This document shows, one piece after another, positions 45,138-54,582 of a stretch of 64,000 nucleotides of DNA (positions within the stretch are counted from its first letter, which is position 1; each line of letters starts with the position of its first letter). A program made the translations under genes and the position numbers. Under the pieces are notes generated by a model. The model was given only the letters and a program-made list of their open reading frames with translations. It made no database searches and was not told where the DNA came from. This DNA is from Asticcacaulis taihuensis (GTDB lineage Bacteria > Pseudomonadota > Alphaproteobacteria > Caulobacterales > Caulobacteraceae), in NCBI RefSeq assembly GCF_900100255.1, contig NZ_FMTS01000002.1:436576-500575 (forward strand), written 5' to 3'.

Positions 45138-46252
45138 TTCTCCGCGTGGAACAGGGCGCGCATCATGTCCGAACTGCTGATGATCCCCGCCAGCCGGCGC
45201 TCTTCATCAATCACCAGCACATGGCGTTTGTCGCCCTGGCGGAACAGCGGCATCATTTCATCAAGCAGGGTATCCGTACCGGTGCTGACATAGTCCTCTC
45301 GCATGATCTGGCCGGCGACCTCCGGAATTTCCGAATGCAATTGGCCAGAGCGCGTGATCAGGCGCTGCAGGCCGTTTTCCGGATTTTCCGCATCGAGCAG
45401 CGCCGCCTGATGCAACACATCGTCGCGCGTCAGCAGGCCGTGAATGCGGCGTTTGCGATCAACCACCGGCAGGGCCTTGATGTCATGACTTTCCATCAGC
45501 CGCCAGGCGTCCTTCAGGTGCGTGCCGAAATGGACGCTGATGACCGGCGCGGTCATGATGTCGGCGCAGGTCCGCCGGCCGGCCATGCGCCGCCAGGCCC
45601 GCAGTTCGCTGATTTCCAGCAGGCGCGCCAGATCGTCGGGCGCGATATCGAGGACTTCGTTATGCTCGGCCAGCGCCGCCGCCAGGTCTTCCTCGCGGAT
45701 ACGCAACAGGCCCGACCGTGGCGAGGTGGCGGGGATGGCGACATGCGGATAGCTCTTGCCGGTCAGGAAATTATAGGCCAGCCCCATAACCACCAGCAGG
45801 ACCGAATTGGTAAAGGCCGGAAACAGGGCGAAAAGGGGCGCCTGGGTGTGGGTCAGAACCACCAGCAGGGCCATGGCACCGCCGGGCGGATGGATGCAGC
45901 GCAGGGTGAACATGGCGCCGATGGCCAGGCCCACGGCCACGCTGGCGGCGATGACCGGATCGGCGATCAGGTTGCAGGCCAGAAGGCCGGCAATGGCCGA
46001 AACCGTATTGCCGCCCACTACCGACCACGGCTGGGCCAGCGGGCTGGATGGCACGGCGAAGACCAGCACCGCGCTGGCACCAAGCGGCGCCACCAGCCAG
46101 GGCGTCAGGTGCAGGTATCGGGCGATCAGCAGGCTGATCAGCGCTGTAAAAGCGATACCGATGCCGCCGCCAATGGCGCTGCGCAGACGCTCGGTGTGCT
46201 TTACCGGCATCGAGCGGGGATAAAAAGCCTTCAGCCCTTCGGAAAGAGTCAT
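45134..46252 (-). CDS. HPP family membrane protein with tandem CBS domains
   Basis: A 372-residue protein. The N-terminal ~165 residues contain four to five hydrophobic helices with the HPP motif (RCIHPPGGAMALLVVLTH) and FAVPSSPLAQPWSVVGGN. Two CBS domains follow (~225-285 with DIMTAPVISVHFGTHLKDA, ~305-370 with MREDYVSTGTDTLLDEMMP). HPP proteins are implicated in nitrite or anion transport; CBS domains sense adenine nucleotides. Its 3' end overlaps that of the ClC gene by four bases, convergent. Confidence 0.9.
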   Translation of the reverse strand: MTLSEGLKAFYPRSMPVKHTERLRSAIGGGIGIAFTALISLLIARYLHLTPWLVAPLGASAVLVFAVPSSPLAQPWSVVGGNTVSAIAGLLACNLIADPVIAASVAVGLAIGAMFTLRCIHPPGGAMALLVVLTHTQAPLFALFPAFTNSVLLVVMGLAYNFLTGKSYPHVAIPATSPRSGLLRIREEDLAAALAEHNEVLDIAPDDLARLLEISELRAWRRMAGRRTCADIMTAPVISVHFGTHLKDAWRLMESHDIKALPVVDRKRRIHGLLTRDDVLHQAALLDAENPENGLQRLITRSGQLHSEIPEVAGQIMREDYVSTGTDTLLDEMMPLFRQGDKRHVLVIDEERRLAGIISSSDMMRALFHAEN

Positions 46253-46334
46253 GAACCACCAACGCGAACAAAGGAGGCGCGGGTTCTAGCCGCCCGCGCC
46301 TCTGCGTCAAAGCCATTTTTTCTGAGGTCGCGCG

Positions 46335-47768
46335 TTAGGTGGCCTCAGGCTCACGGCCATACCAGTTGATGTTTCGCGTCAACACCATGACAGTGGCGAT
46401 GACCACGAAGGCCGCCACGGCACCGATCAGCAGCGCATAGTCTTCCATGCGCATCAGCGTATAGATCATGCCGTAGAGCAGGGAAAACACCACCAGCGCC
46501 GCGAAACCGCGCAGCCGGCTTTTGAACACCATGCCGGCATAGACCGAGATCAGGCCCACCGTGGCGCCGGCCGCCGCCAGGAAGGCCAGGTCGAAACCGA
46601 TGCGCTCGGCAAGCGAAAGCAGCAGCAGATAGAAGGTGATCTGCGCCAGGCCGATCAGGATATATTGCGCCGGGTGCAGTTCACGCTTTGAGGTGCTTTC
46701 AAAGACGAAATAGGTCAGGAAGACCAGCCCGACGAACAGCAGGGCATATTTCAGCGATCGGCCGACATTCTTATAAGGGTTGGTCTGCTCGACGAATGAG
46801 ACCGACAATTCCGATTTGCCCAGTGATGACAGGCTGTCGAGATTGATCACCGCCGGCAGGCCGCGGGCTATGAATGGCACCGACCAGGTGGCCCTGAAGC
46901 CCGCTTTCAGATCCTCTTCACCCTTCATCAGCGGGGTTTGCTGGTCATGGTGGAAGGCGCGTGTCGCTGGCAGGAATCCGCCGCCGAAGGAGGGCGAATT
47001 CCAGTCGCCGGACAGCGTTACCTCGGACGACTTGGCATAGGCCAGCACACCCAGTTTCTGCGCACCGGTAAAGCTCATGTCGAGCGTCACCTCATGCGGC
47101 TTTGTCATATCAGACAAGGCCAGCGGGCTGGAAAACAGATCAAGCTGGCCGTTACCGCCATCGGTATTGATATTTTGCGCCCCTTCCGGCGCCGGGGCGA
47201 GCGTTAGCGGCTGACCGTCGATCACGGCCACGATATCCTTGCGCGCACCACGCGAATCCGAGGCACCGGCAATCAGTTGCGCCCGGCTCCAGTCAAGCGC
47301 GGCATTGGCCGGGCCCGTCACCTGGGACAGGTCGAAGCGAGCGGTGAAATGCAGGTCGGTGGCATAAACCGGCACGCGGAACAGTGACCGCGAGCGCACC
47401 TCGCTCTTGCTGGTGGCCACCGCATTGCCCGTCACCGGGAAGACGATCAACTGGCCGGTCTGGGAAGGGGTTGTGGTCTTGTTGCCCTGGCTGTCGATCT
47501 CGGTTTTTGGCGCGGTGGTGTAAGGCACGGCGATCACGGGGCCCAGAAAGGTTTGCGGACCGCCCATCAGGCCGCCGATTTCGCGCGTCACCTCCTCGGC
47601 GCGGTGGGTGCGGTCGAGCAGCAGCAGGAAAACGCAGCCGGCCGGAACGGACATCAGGACGGCGAGGATGCAGACGATCAGAAGCTTGGTGCCCTTGCTG
47701 CGGCTGATGATCTGGCGCGGCGGTGTATTTGGGGGAGGCACGTATTGCGGGGTGGATGGCGCGGACAT
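46335..47768 (-). CDS. creD: CreD-like inner membrane protein
   Basis: A 477-residue protein starting at 47768 behind AAGGAAA. A Pro-rich N-terminal tail precedes one TM helix (LLIVCILAVLMSVPAGCVFLL). A long periplasmic beta-rich region follows (GPVIAVPYT, LFRVPVYATDLHFTARFD, LDMSFTGAQKLGVLAYAKSS). Then come four to five TM helices with YALLFVGLVFLTYFVFES and ELHPAQYILIGLAQ. This is the CreD (cell envelope integrity) layout; CreD is linked to beta-lactam tolerance. A pair of palindromes lies upstream. Confidence 0.92.
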   Translation of the reverse strand: MSAPSTPQYVPPPNTPPRQIISRSKGTKLLIVCILAVLMSVPAGCVFLLLLDRTHRAEEVTREIGGLMGGPQTFLGPVIAVPYTTAPKTEIDSQGNKTTTPSQTGQLIVFPVTGNAVATSKSEVRSRSLFRVPVYATDLHFTARFDLSQVTGPANAALDWSRAQLIAGASDSRGARKDIVAVIDGQPLTLAPAPEGAQNINTDGGNGQLDLFSSPLALSDMTKPHEVTLDMSFTGAQKLGVLAYAKSSEVTLSGDWNSPSFGGGFLPATRAFHHDQQTPLMKGEEDLKAGFRATWSVPFIARGLPAVINLDSLSSLGKSELSVSFVEQTNPYKNVGRSLKYALLFVGLVFLTYFVFESTSKRELHPAQYILIGLAQITFYLLLLSLAERIGFDLAFLAAAGATVGLISVYAGMVFKSRLRGFAALVVFSLLYGMIYTLMRMEDYALLIGAVAAFVVIATVMVLTRNINWYGREPEAT

Positions 47769-47836
47769 TGAGGGTTTCCTTGGGATGTGTCCATTACGAC
47801 AGGCGAAAAGCGCTGCCGAGGCAACCATATCACGAT

Positions 47837-47875
47837 TTGAACGATGTTCAATACAATATATGAACGACGTTCATA
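47837..47875. promoter_or_regulatory. Two palindromic operators between creD and the NDUFA9-like gene
   Basis: TTGAACGATGTTCAA (47837-47851) and TATGAACGACGTTCATA (47859-47875) share the core TGAACGAYGTTCA. Their centres are 23 bp apart, about two helical turns. The form is that of TetR-family operators. They lie closer to creD, the likelier target. Confidence 0.75.
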
Positions 47876-48010
47876 TTCGCGGATTTTGCCGCAGCGCGCA
47901 ATATTTCCGCAAAGACATTGCCTCGGCAAAAGCCTTGCGTTATCGAGAGGGCAAAGCGGGCGAAACAGACGAGTCTCCCGCCGGCTGATCAGTATTTCAA
48001 GGATAAGATC

Positions 48011-48982
48011 ATGACGAATATGGTCACGGTTTTCGGTGGTTCGGGCTTTCTCGGCAAGCAGGTGGTGCGCGCCCTGGCGAAACAGGGCTGGCGCGTGCGC
48101 GTGGCCGTGCGCAAGCCAACCTTCGCCTATGACCTGAAGCCGCTCGGCGACGTCGGCCAGATCCAGGTGGTGCGCTGCGATGTGCGCCGCGAAAAGGATA
48201 TAGAAAACGCTCTCGAAAACGCCTCGGCCTGTGTCAATCTGGTTGGTATCCTGTACCAGACCGCCGGCATCAGCTTCGATGCCGTGCATCGCCAGGCGTC
48301 TACCTGGATGGCCGATATCTGCAAATCCAAAGGCATTCAGAATTTTGTCCAGGTGTCGGCCATCGGCGCCAATCCGGACGCCGCCTCGAAATATGCCTCG
48401 ACCAAGGGTAAGGCCGAACTGGCCGTGAAAAAGGCCCTCCCCTCGGCGGTCATCCTGCGCCCCTCCATCATCTTCGGCCCGCAGGACGGTTTCTTCACCT
48501 CCCTGGCCGGCCAGATCAAGATGTTCCCGGTCATGCCGGCGATCGGCGGCGCCAACAACAAGTTCCAGCCGGTCTATGTCGGCGATGTCGCAGAAGCGGT
48601 CGCTCGCACGCTCGGCAACAGCGATGCCTATGGCAAGACCTATGAGTTGGGCGGCCCCGAAGTCTTTGCTTTCAAGGATCTGATCAAGTATACCGCCGCC
48701 GAGGTGCAGAGCCCGCGCCCGCTGGTGTGGATGCCTGTGTCCGTCGCGCGCCTGATCGGTCTGGTGGGCGATGTCCAGGCAGGTCTCAAGGGCATGATAC
48801 CGGTCCTTCCCGCCCCGATCCTGACCACCGACCAGGTGCTGCTGCTGGCCAATGACAATGTCGTTGCCAAGAACGCCAAGGGCCTGAAGGATCTCGGCAT
48901 TGCGGCCACGGCGGTCGAATCGATCGTGCCGACCTATCTGTGGCGCTTCCGCAAGAACGGCCAATTCGCCGTCACGGCATAA
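48011..48982 (+). CDS. Complex I NDUFA9-subunit-like NAD(P)-binding protein
   Basis: A 323-residue atypical SDR. The Rossmann motif VTVFGGSGFLGKQVVRAL is at the very N-terminus, followed by VRCDVRREKDIENAL, VNLVGILYQTAG, VQVSAIGANPDAASKYA and ILRPSIIFGPQDGFF. These features fit the NDUFA9/39-kDa subfamily, which in alphaproteobacteria and mitochondria associates with NADH:ubiquinone oxidoreductase. AAGGAT precedes the ATG at 48011. An upstream reading from 47918 has no Shine-Dalgarno and crosses probable promoter sequence. Confidence 0.9.
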   Translation: MTNMVTVFGGSGFLGKQVVRALAKQGWRVRVAVRKPTFAYDLKPLGDVGQIQVVRCDVRREKDIENALENASACVNLVGILYQTAGISFDAVHRQASTWMADICKSKGIQNFVQVSAIGANPDAASKYASTKGKAELAVKKALPSAVILRPSIIFGPQDGFFTSLAGQIKMFPVMPAIGGANNKFQPVYVGDVAEAVARTLGNSDAYGKTYELGGPEVFAFKDLIKYTAAEVQSPRPLVWMPVSVARLIGLVGDVQAGLKGMIPVLPAPILTTDQVLLLANDNVVAKNAKGLKDLGIAATAVESIVPTYLWRFRKNGQFAVTA

Positions 48983-49053
48983 GGTCGCCGTTACCGCCTA
49001 AGTTGACCTTGCGTCCTTCCGCAAGTATGCCTTAGCCATACGGGAGGGACTTC

Positions 49054-50403
49054 ATGAAATATCCGCTGGTTGCCGGCGCGCTGATCGCCGCCGTTATTGC
49101 CATGCCTGTGTTCGCACAGGACACATCGCCACAAGCCAAGTCGCCACAGAATTGGCCGATGTTCATGGGTGACGCCCGGCATTCCGGCCTTGCATTGACC
49201 GCGCCGACAGATATCGCCAGCCTGAAACCGGTCTGGCGCCACCGCATCCCCGCCGAGATCAGCGCCTCACCGGTCGTTGTTGGCAATCTCCTCTATATCG
49301 CCGCCGAAAACGGCAATCTCTACGCCTTTGACCTGACGACACATAAACAGGTCTGGCTCTATCATGCCGAAGGCGGGATCGGCTCGACACCTGCCGTTGC
49401 CGATGGCCGGCTCTACGCCTTGAGCCGCGACGGTTGTCTGACCGCGCTCGATGCGGCGACTGGCAAGGCCCTGTGGCGCTTCAAAACCGGCGGCGAAGCG
49501 CGCTTCGGCGTGCCCGGCGGCTATGGAATGCCGAAAACCGAAGGCATTACGCCTGATCCGTGGGATTTCTGGCTGTCCTCGCCGCTGGTTGAGGCTGGCC
49601 GGGTCTATTTCGGCAGCAGCGATCATCATGTCTACGCGCTCGACTCCGCAACCGGCGCGAAACTGTGGGCCTTCGAGGCCGATGACAGTATCCATGCTGC
49701 ACCGGCCCTGAGCCAGGGCCGCCTGTTCATCGGTACCTGGGGCACCAGATTTTATGCGCTCGATGCCCAAACCGGCGCGAAGCTGTGGGATTTCCAGGGC
49801 GTCAAGGATGCAGAGACCGGCATTCTGCAAGGCTTCAGCGCGGCGGCGACGATTGACGGCGACACGGTCTATATCGGGTCGCGTGACGGCTATATGCGTG
49901 CTTTCGATGTGACCAATGGCAAGCTGCGCTGGGCCTGGGACGCAGAGAAAAGCTGGGTATTGGCGACAGCCGCGGTCGATGCCGACACCCTCTATTTCCC
50001 GACCTCCGACACCACCGTCTTCGTGGCGCTCGATAAAAAGACCGGTAAGGAAAAGTACCGCACGGACACCAGGGTCTGGACCTATACCTCGCCGGTGATC
50101 GCGGGCGACTATGCCTTCGCCGGCACCATGACCGGCGATTTGTATGCTTTCGATAAACATACCGGCAAAATCCTCTGGCATTACAAGACCGAAGACGCGA
50201 AAGCGGATACGCTTGGGCTGATCGATGCCGTCGGTAAGCTGCGTTCGGAAATATTGTTCCCGCAAGGCTTTCCGCCGGCACCAGGCGTTGAAAATGTGAA
50301 ATCCCTGGGCGCCTTCGAAGCATCGCCGGTCTGGTCCGGTAACCGGTTAATCACCGTCACGGCCGCCGGTGAAATAATCATTTTCAGCGCGGAAAACGGC
50401 TAG
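49054..50403 (+). CDS. Exported PQQ-binding-like beta-propeller protein
   Basis: A 449-residue secreted protein: signal peptide MKYPLVAGALIAAVIAMPVFA and then about seven propeller blades of the form LYAFDLTTHKQVWLYHAEGG, LTALDAATGKALWRFKTGG and VYALDSATGAKLWAFEADD. These are PQQ-type blades as in BamB and quinoprotein dehydrogenases. The calcium/PQQ catalytic residues of true dehydrogenases are not obvious, so a scaffold or binding role is as likely. AGGGAC precedes the start. Confidence 0.85.
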   Translation: MKYPLVAGALIAAVIAMPVFAQDTSPQAKSPQNWPMFMGDARHSGLALTAPTDIASLKPVWRHRIPAEISASPVVVGNLLYIAAENGNLYAFDLTTHKQVWLYHAEGGIGSTPAVADGRLYALSRDGCLTALDAATGKALWRFKTGGEARFGVPGGYGMPKTEGITPDPWDFWLSSPLVEAGRVYFGSSDHHVYALDSATGAKLWAFEADDSIHAAPALSQGRLFIGTWGTRFYALDAQTGAKLWDFQGVKDAETGILQGFSAAATIDGDTVYIGSRDGYMRAFDVTNGKLRWAWDAEKSWVLATAAVDADTLYFPTSDTTVFVALDKKTGKEKYRTDTRVWTYTSPVIAGDYAFAGTMTGDLYAFDKHTGKILWHYKTEDAKADTLGLIDAVGKLRSEILFPQGFPPAPGVENVKSLGAFEASPVWSGNRLITVTAAGEIIIFSAENG

Positions 50404-50465
50404 CAATTCCTTAACCATAACTGCGTTACCCCTGAATGAAATCGCGTTTTTGATTCAGGTGCATT

Positions 50466-52154
50466 ATGAAGCTGTCCATCGGCCACAAGCTGTTCGCCGC
50501 GTCTCTCGTTTTCGTTGTCGCCATGGGGGCCTTCATTATAGGCGCCTGGGGCAGCCTGGAGCACCTGCGTAAGCTTCAGGATAACGGCATGGGGCTGGTG
50601 CGCATCGCCTCGGCTTCTGAAACCCTGGCCAGTCAGGGGGCTGCGCTTTACCAGATCATCGCCGATGGCGAAATCAATCACGAGCTGGATCAGACGCGCA
50701 CAGACTGGCAGCCCGCCAAGGCTAAGACCGAGCGCCTGTTTGCCGATCTGCGCGGGCAATTGACCGATCCGGCCGATATTGCCCTGCTGGATGATGCCAG
50801 GGCCAAATACACGGCCTATATCGGTGTATTTGAGCAGAAGATGCTGCCGGCACTCGACGCCAACACGGAAATGACGTCGGAGATCCGTGCCCTGGATGGC
50901 GAGGTCGATGACGCCTGCACCGAAATGGTGGCGCCCCTGTCCAAACTGGCCTCCCAGGCGCGCAAGGAAGCCGTGGCGGCCGATGATGAATTCGACAAAT
51001 TGTCCGGCCAGGTGCTGGCGATCGGCACCACAATCGGCCTGCTGGCCCTGCTGATTGGCGGCACGGTCAACTTCCTCGTCGTCCGTCATATCTCTTCGCC
51101 GCTGAAAGCCCTGGCCAACCTGTTGCACAAGCTGGTCAGTGGCCAGGAGGTGACAAGCGTGCCCTACGAACAGCGCCGCGACGAGGTGGGCGAAATCGCT
51201 CATGCCGTTTCCGCCTTCAAGGACAATATCGCTGCGGTCAAGCGCCTGGAAATCGAGCAAGAAGCGGCGCGCGCCAAGCTGGAACGCGATAATGAAAACG
51301 CCCTTCAGGTATTAAAAAGCGCCGAAGCCTTCGAGCGTCAGATCAAGGCCGTGGCGGCGCGTGTCGGCCAGACCTCAACCGATCTCAACATGGCCGCCAA
51401 CAGCCTGGATCAGGCGGCACGGGACGCCGACCAGCGCTCCGCCTCCATGGCCAGCGCCACCTCGCAATCCTCCAGCAATATGCAGACGGTCGCTTCGGCC
51501 ACCGAAGAGCTCTCCGCCTCGATCAACGAAATCAGCCGCCAGGTCGAGGAAACAACCCTGATGACCCAGGCGGCGACCGAACAGGCGCATAAGACCACGC
51601 AGACGGTTGATAACCTGTCCCAGGCCGCCGCCAAGATCGGCGAGGTGGTCGCCCTGATCCAGGACATCGCCGCCCAGACCAATCTGCTGGCGCTCAATGC
51701 CACCATCGAGGCGGCGCGCGCCGGGGCCGCCGGGGCCGGCTTTGCCGTGGTTGCGGGCGAGGTGAAAAACCTGTCGGCCCAGACCTCGCGCGCCACTAAT
51801 GAAATCCGCGAACATATCTCGTCCATGCAGGTGGTTACCGAAGAGACGGTCGATGCCATCCGCTCGATCAGCCATACGATCGAACGCATTAATGGCGTGA
51901 CCACCTCTATCGCCGCTGGCGTGACCCAACAGACGGCGGCCACGGCCGATATTGCGAACAACGTGGCACAGGTGGCCAGCGGCGCGGATACGATCAATGC
52001 CGACCTGCTCCAGGTGTCGCGCGCTTCGCAGATCACCACGGAGAACTCGGCTATGGTGCTGCAGGGCGCGGACAGTCTGGGCGAACAGGTCAAGGCGATG
52101 TCGGAGGAGGTTGACGCCTTCCTGGGCATGATCCGGGTGAAGGACGCCGCGTAA
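50466..52154 (+). CDS. Methyl-accepting chemotaxis protein
   Basis: A 562-residue chemoreceptor. TM1 is [20 protein letters not shown] and TM2 is ~ residues 182-205 ([20 protein letters not shown]), with a ~145-residue periplasmic helical sensor between. HAMP follows, then the coiled signalling domain with the hairpin tip [20 protein letters not shown] and [20 protein letters not shown]. There is no C-terminal CheR-binding pentapeptide. Ligand is unknown. The family-B repeat starts two bases after the stop codon. Confidence 0.94.
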   Translation: MKLSIGHKLFAASLVFVVAMGAFIIGAWGSLEHLRKLQDNGMGLVRIASASETLASQGAALYQIIADGEINHELDQTRTDWQPAKAKTERLFADLRGQLTDPADIALLDDARAKYTAYIGVFEQKMLPALDANTEMTSEIRALDGEVDDACTEMVAPLSKLASQARKEAVAADDEFDKLSGQVLAIGTTIGLLALLIGGTVNFLVVRHISSPLKALANLLHKLVSGQEVTSVPYEQRRDEVGEIAHAVSAFKDNIAAVKRLEIEQEAARAKLERDNENALQVLKSAEAFERQIKAVAARVGQTSTDLNMAANSLDQAARDADQRSASMASATSQSSSNMQTVASATEELSASINEISRQVEETTLMTQAATEQAHKTTQTVDNLSQAAAKIGEVVALIQDIAAQTNLLALNATIEAARAGAAGAGFAVVAGEVKNLSAQTSRATNEIREHISSMQVVTEETVDAIRSISHTIERINGVTTSIAAGVTQQTAATADIANNVAQVASGADTINADLLQVSRASQITTENSAMVLQGADSLGEQVKAMSEEVDAFLGMIRVKDAA

Positions 52155-52156
52155 AG

Positions 52157-52284
52157 CTTATGGGGTTTGGGGCCTGCGGCCCCAAGTCTTCCCTTAGTTC
52201 AATAAAAAACCCTCGCCCAAGGGCGGGGGTGTTTATTGAATTGAAGAAAGGTTTTGTGGGGTCACGGACCCCACGCCCCATAAG
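52157..52284. repeat. Palindromic repeat, family B, copy 3, with terminator-like core
   Basis: A 128-bp element between convergent genes, two bases from each stop codon. Ends are CTTATGGGG and CCCCATAAG. It contains TTGGGGCCTGCGGCCCCAA, a central stem TTCAATAAA...CCCTCGCCC with GGGCGGGGG...TTTATTGAA, and GTGGGGTCACGGACCCCAC. The core can terminate transcription in both directions. Confidence 0.85.
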
Positions 52285-52286
52285 TT

Positions 52287-53042
52287 TTAAGCAAGCTCAA
52301 ACCGCTCTGCCACGAAACTCAGCAGCCCCTCCAGCGAGGCCTGCATGACGGCCGGATCGTACTGCATGATCAGGCCCTTATTATCCTCCTCATCGAAGGC
52401 ATGGCTGGCATCGAGTACCAACGTGGTCACATCCACCCCCTGGGCTTTCAGCCTGCCGAAAACCTTCTGCGAATGCCTGATTGGCGTCAGGTGATCCCTA
52501 TTGGCCAGGACCACGAAAGTCTTTGGGATATGCCGCCATTTCGATGTGTTCGAACGTGCCGGAAAATTGATATAGGGATAAACGAGATAGAGCCCGCGCA
52601 ACCGGTCTACCAGCCGCGGATCAGGATCGGTGATCTTCACATTGCCCGGCTTGTTGAGCGGTGAGGTCATCAGGTCCATGATCGACCAGCCGCCATGGCT
52701 GAACCCAGCCAAAATAACCTTGTCCATATCGACCCGGCCGCTCTGCTTAAGGCCATGAAGCACAGACAGTGCGTCACCGGCGCGTTCATACCCCTGTAAT
52801 ACCGCGCCAGTGCAGATTAGTGACACGGCAAAATTACGGTCCCAGCCGCGTGGCTTGAAACTATCGACGACATAGGCGCGAACCCCTGTCAGGGCCACGG
52901 CTTGCGCATACAGATGAACATGCGGGCGCATTCCGCCGCAGCCATGAAACAGCACCACCGCGGGCCGCACATTGTCATCCTGCGGGCCATAGACGGTGAT
53001 ATCCGGTTCCAGCAACGCATAGCGCTGCGCCATGGTATCCAT
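52287..53042 (-). CDS. Dienelactone-hydrolase-like alpha/beta hydrolase, paralogue 1
   Basis: A 251-residue alpha/beta hydrolase without signal peptide. The oxyanion region is VVLFHGCGGMRPHVHLYAQA, the nucleophile elbow ILAGFSHGGWSIMDLM, and the acid/His region VVLANRDHLTP ... LDASHAFDEED. It is about half identical to the neighbouring paralogue at 53051. Both keep the LVYPYINFPARSN segment. Substrate is unknown; esters or lactones are likely. The gap to the upstream paralogue is eight bases, so they are cotranscribed. Confidence 0.88.
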   Translation of the reverse strand: MDTMAQRYALLEPDITVYGPQDDNVRPAVVLFHGCGGMRPHVHLYAQAVALTGVRAYVVDSFKPRGWDRNFAVSLICTGAVLQGYERAGDALSVLHGLKQSGRVDMDKVILAGFSHGGWSIMDLMTSPLNKPGNVKITDPDPRLVDRLRGLYLVYPYINFPARSNTSKWRHIPKTFVVLANRDHLTPIRHSQKVFGRLKAQGVDVTTLVLDASHAFDEEDNKGLIMQYDPAVMQASLEGLLSFVAERFELA

Positions 53043-53050
53043 GTGTCCCC

Positions 53051-53809
53051 CTAGCCAAAAATTTCCTTCACGAAACCCTCGAATGCCGCCATGGTTTTTT
53101 CATGGCTCTTGCGGTCATAGGCCATCAGCGGGCCGAAATGCAGGGCGCTGTCCTCGTCGAAACAGTGCGTGCAGTCGAGGTCGAGCCGTTCGACCGGCAG
53201 CCCCTCGGCCTTCAGATGGTTGAAGATATGATCGCCGTGGCTGTGGCTGGTCAGGAAATCCTGCCGCGCCAGCACCGCCAGGGTTTTCGGCGCATATTGC
53301 CAGCTATGCATATTCGAACGCGCCGGGAAATTGACGTAAGGGTAGACCAGGAACACGCCCTTGACGCCCCTCATCGGCTCCGGCGTCGGGTTTTTCAGGC
53401 GCGCTTCCCCGTCACGGGTCAGCTTTTCCGTCATCAGGTCCATGATCGCCCAGCCGCCATGGCTCCAGCCGGCCAGGATGATATTCTGGGCATCGACTTC
53501 CGGTCGCTGCCCTAAGCCCCAGAGCGCCGCCAGCACATCCCCGGAACGCTCGTAGCCATGCAGCGCCAGACCGGTACAGACCAGGCTCATGGCGGCGTTT
53601 TCATCCCAGCCGCGCGGTGTGAAGGAATCGACGACATAGGCGCGAAAACCAAGACCGACCACCTGTTTCGCATAGGCATGGATATGGTCGCGCACCCCGT
53701 TACAGGCATGGAACAGCAGGACAGCCGGGCGCGGCATTTTATCAGGCGGTCCATAGGCGGTGATAAAGGGGTCGAGAAGCGAAAATCTGTGCTGAAGCGT
53801 ATCGAGCAA
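53051..53809 (-). CDS. Dienelactone-hydrolase-like alpha/beta hydrolase, paralogue 2
   Basis: A 252-residue paralogue of the downstream gene, with VLLFHACNGVRDHIHAYAKQ, the nucleophile motif ILAGWSHGGWAIMDLM and the terminal LDCTHCFDEDSALHFG. The Gly of the first gene's HGCGG loop is replaced (HACNG), which may alter the oxyanion hole. The pair arose by tandem duplication. It is divergent from the nitroreductase gene and shares its 124-bp promoter region. Confidence 0.88.
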   Translation of the reverse strand: MLDTLQHRFSLLDPFITAYGPPDKMPRPAVLLFHACNGVRDHIHAYAKQVVGLGFRAYVVDSFTPRGWDENAAMSLVCTGLALHGYERSGDVLAALWGLGQRPEVDAQNIILAGWSHGGWAIMDLMTEKLTRDGEARLKNPTPEPMRGVKGVFLVYPYVNFPARSNMHSWQYAPKTLAVLARQDFLTSHSHGDHIFNHLKAEGLPVERLDLDCTHCFDEDSALHFGPLMAYDRKSHEKTMAAFEGFVKEIFG

Positions 53810-53831
53810 TCACTTTACCCCTTGAAATACT

Positions 53832-53854
53832 GTAACTGAAACTCATATAGTTAC
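53832..53854. promoter_or_regulatory. Candidate operator between the hydrolase pair and the nitroreductase
   Basis: GTAACT (53832-53837) and AGTTAC (53849-53854) form an inverted repeat with an 11-bp AT-rich centre. Spacing resembles HxlR- or LysR-type sites; no such regulator is adjacent. Confidence 0.4.
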
Positions 53855-53933
53855 TGATAGCTGGCCTGCCTACCGAGAGGTGAATCAGAATTTGCCAGCA
53901 AAAGCCAGTTATTTCACCAAAGTGAGACCGACC

Positions 53934-54527
53934 ATGACCACACCGCGCACGTCTGAATACCCCATCGACAAGCATTTCCTTGAACGCTGGTCGCCGCGCG
54001 CCTTCACGCAGCAACCCCTGACCGAAGAACAGGTTTTGACCATTCTGGAAGCCGCGCGCTGGGCGCCGTCGGCCTCCAACCTCCAGCCGTGGCGTTTTTT
54101 CTATGGCCTGCGCGGTACGCCGGAATTCGACACCCTGCTCTCCCTGCTCGTGCCGTTCAATGAAGGCTGGGCCAAGGACGCCGGCGCATTGATCTTCATC
54201 GCTTCGGTTACCTCGTTCGACGGCCAGCGCCAGAACCTCACCAACAGCTTTGATGCCGGTTCTGCCTTCATGTCGCTATCCTTGCAAGCCCACAGCCTCG
54301 GCCTGGTGGCCCACGGCATGGCCGGCATCGAATATGACAAGGTGCCGGTCGTGCTCCAGTTCCCGGAGAACCTCAAGCTGGAGGCCGCCGTCGCCATCGG
54401 CTATCAGGGCGATGCGTCGAGCCTGCCGGATTTCCTGCAAACCCGTGAAGCGCCTTCGACGCGCCAGCCGTTGTCGGATATCGTCTTCAATGGCCACTTC
54501 ACCGGCGAAATCAAGGTACCGGCCTAA
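53934..54527 (+). CDS. Nitroreductase family protein
   Basis: A 197-residue FMN-dependent nitroreductase-fold enzyme. RWSPRAFTQQPLTEEQVLTI and EAARWAPSASNLQPWRFFYG are the typical FMN-contact segments; GAAFMSLSLQAHSLG-like text (AGSAFMSLSLQAHSLGLVAH) and the C-terminal IGYQGDAS complete the fold. The start at 53934 (MTTPRTSEYP) is used; the in-frame start at 53880 adds 18 residues without a clear Shine-Dalgarno. Electron acceptor is unknown. Confidence 0.9.
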   Translation: MTTPRTSEYPIDKHFLERWSPRAFTQQPLTEEQVLTILEAARWAPSASNLQPWRFFYGLRGTPEFDTLLSLLVPFNEGWAKDAGALIFIASVTSFDGQRQNLTNSFDAGSAFMSLSLQAHSLGLVAHGMAGIEYDKVPVVLQFPENLKLEAAVAIGYQGDASSLPDFLQTREAPSTRQPLSDIVFNGHFTGEIKVPA

Positions 54528-54553
54528 TCTGCGAAATAACTGAAACGACGAAA

Positions 54554-54578
54554 CCCCGGACTCCGGTCCGGGGCTTTT
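54554..54578 (+). terminator. Rho-independent terminator after the nitroreductase gene
   Basis: CCCCGGAC pairs with GTCCGGGG around TCCG and is followed by CTTTTG, 27 bp after the stop codon. Confidence 0.8.
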
Positions 54579-54582
54579 GTTT

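Noticed and set aside
47837..47875. LexA (SOS) box upstream of creD
   Set aside because: Alphaproteobacterial LexA sites are direct GTTC-N7-GTTC repeats; here the sites are GAAC-N3-GTTC palindromes, better suited to a TetR-type protein.
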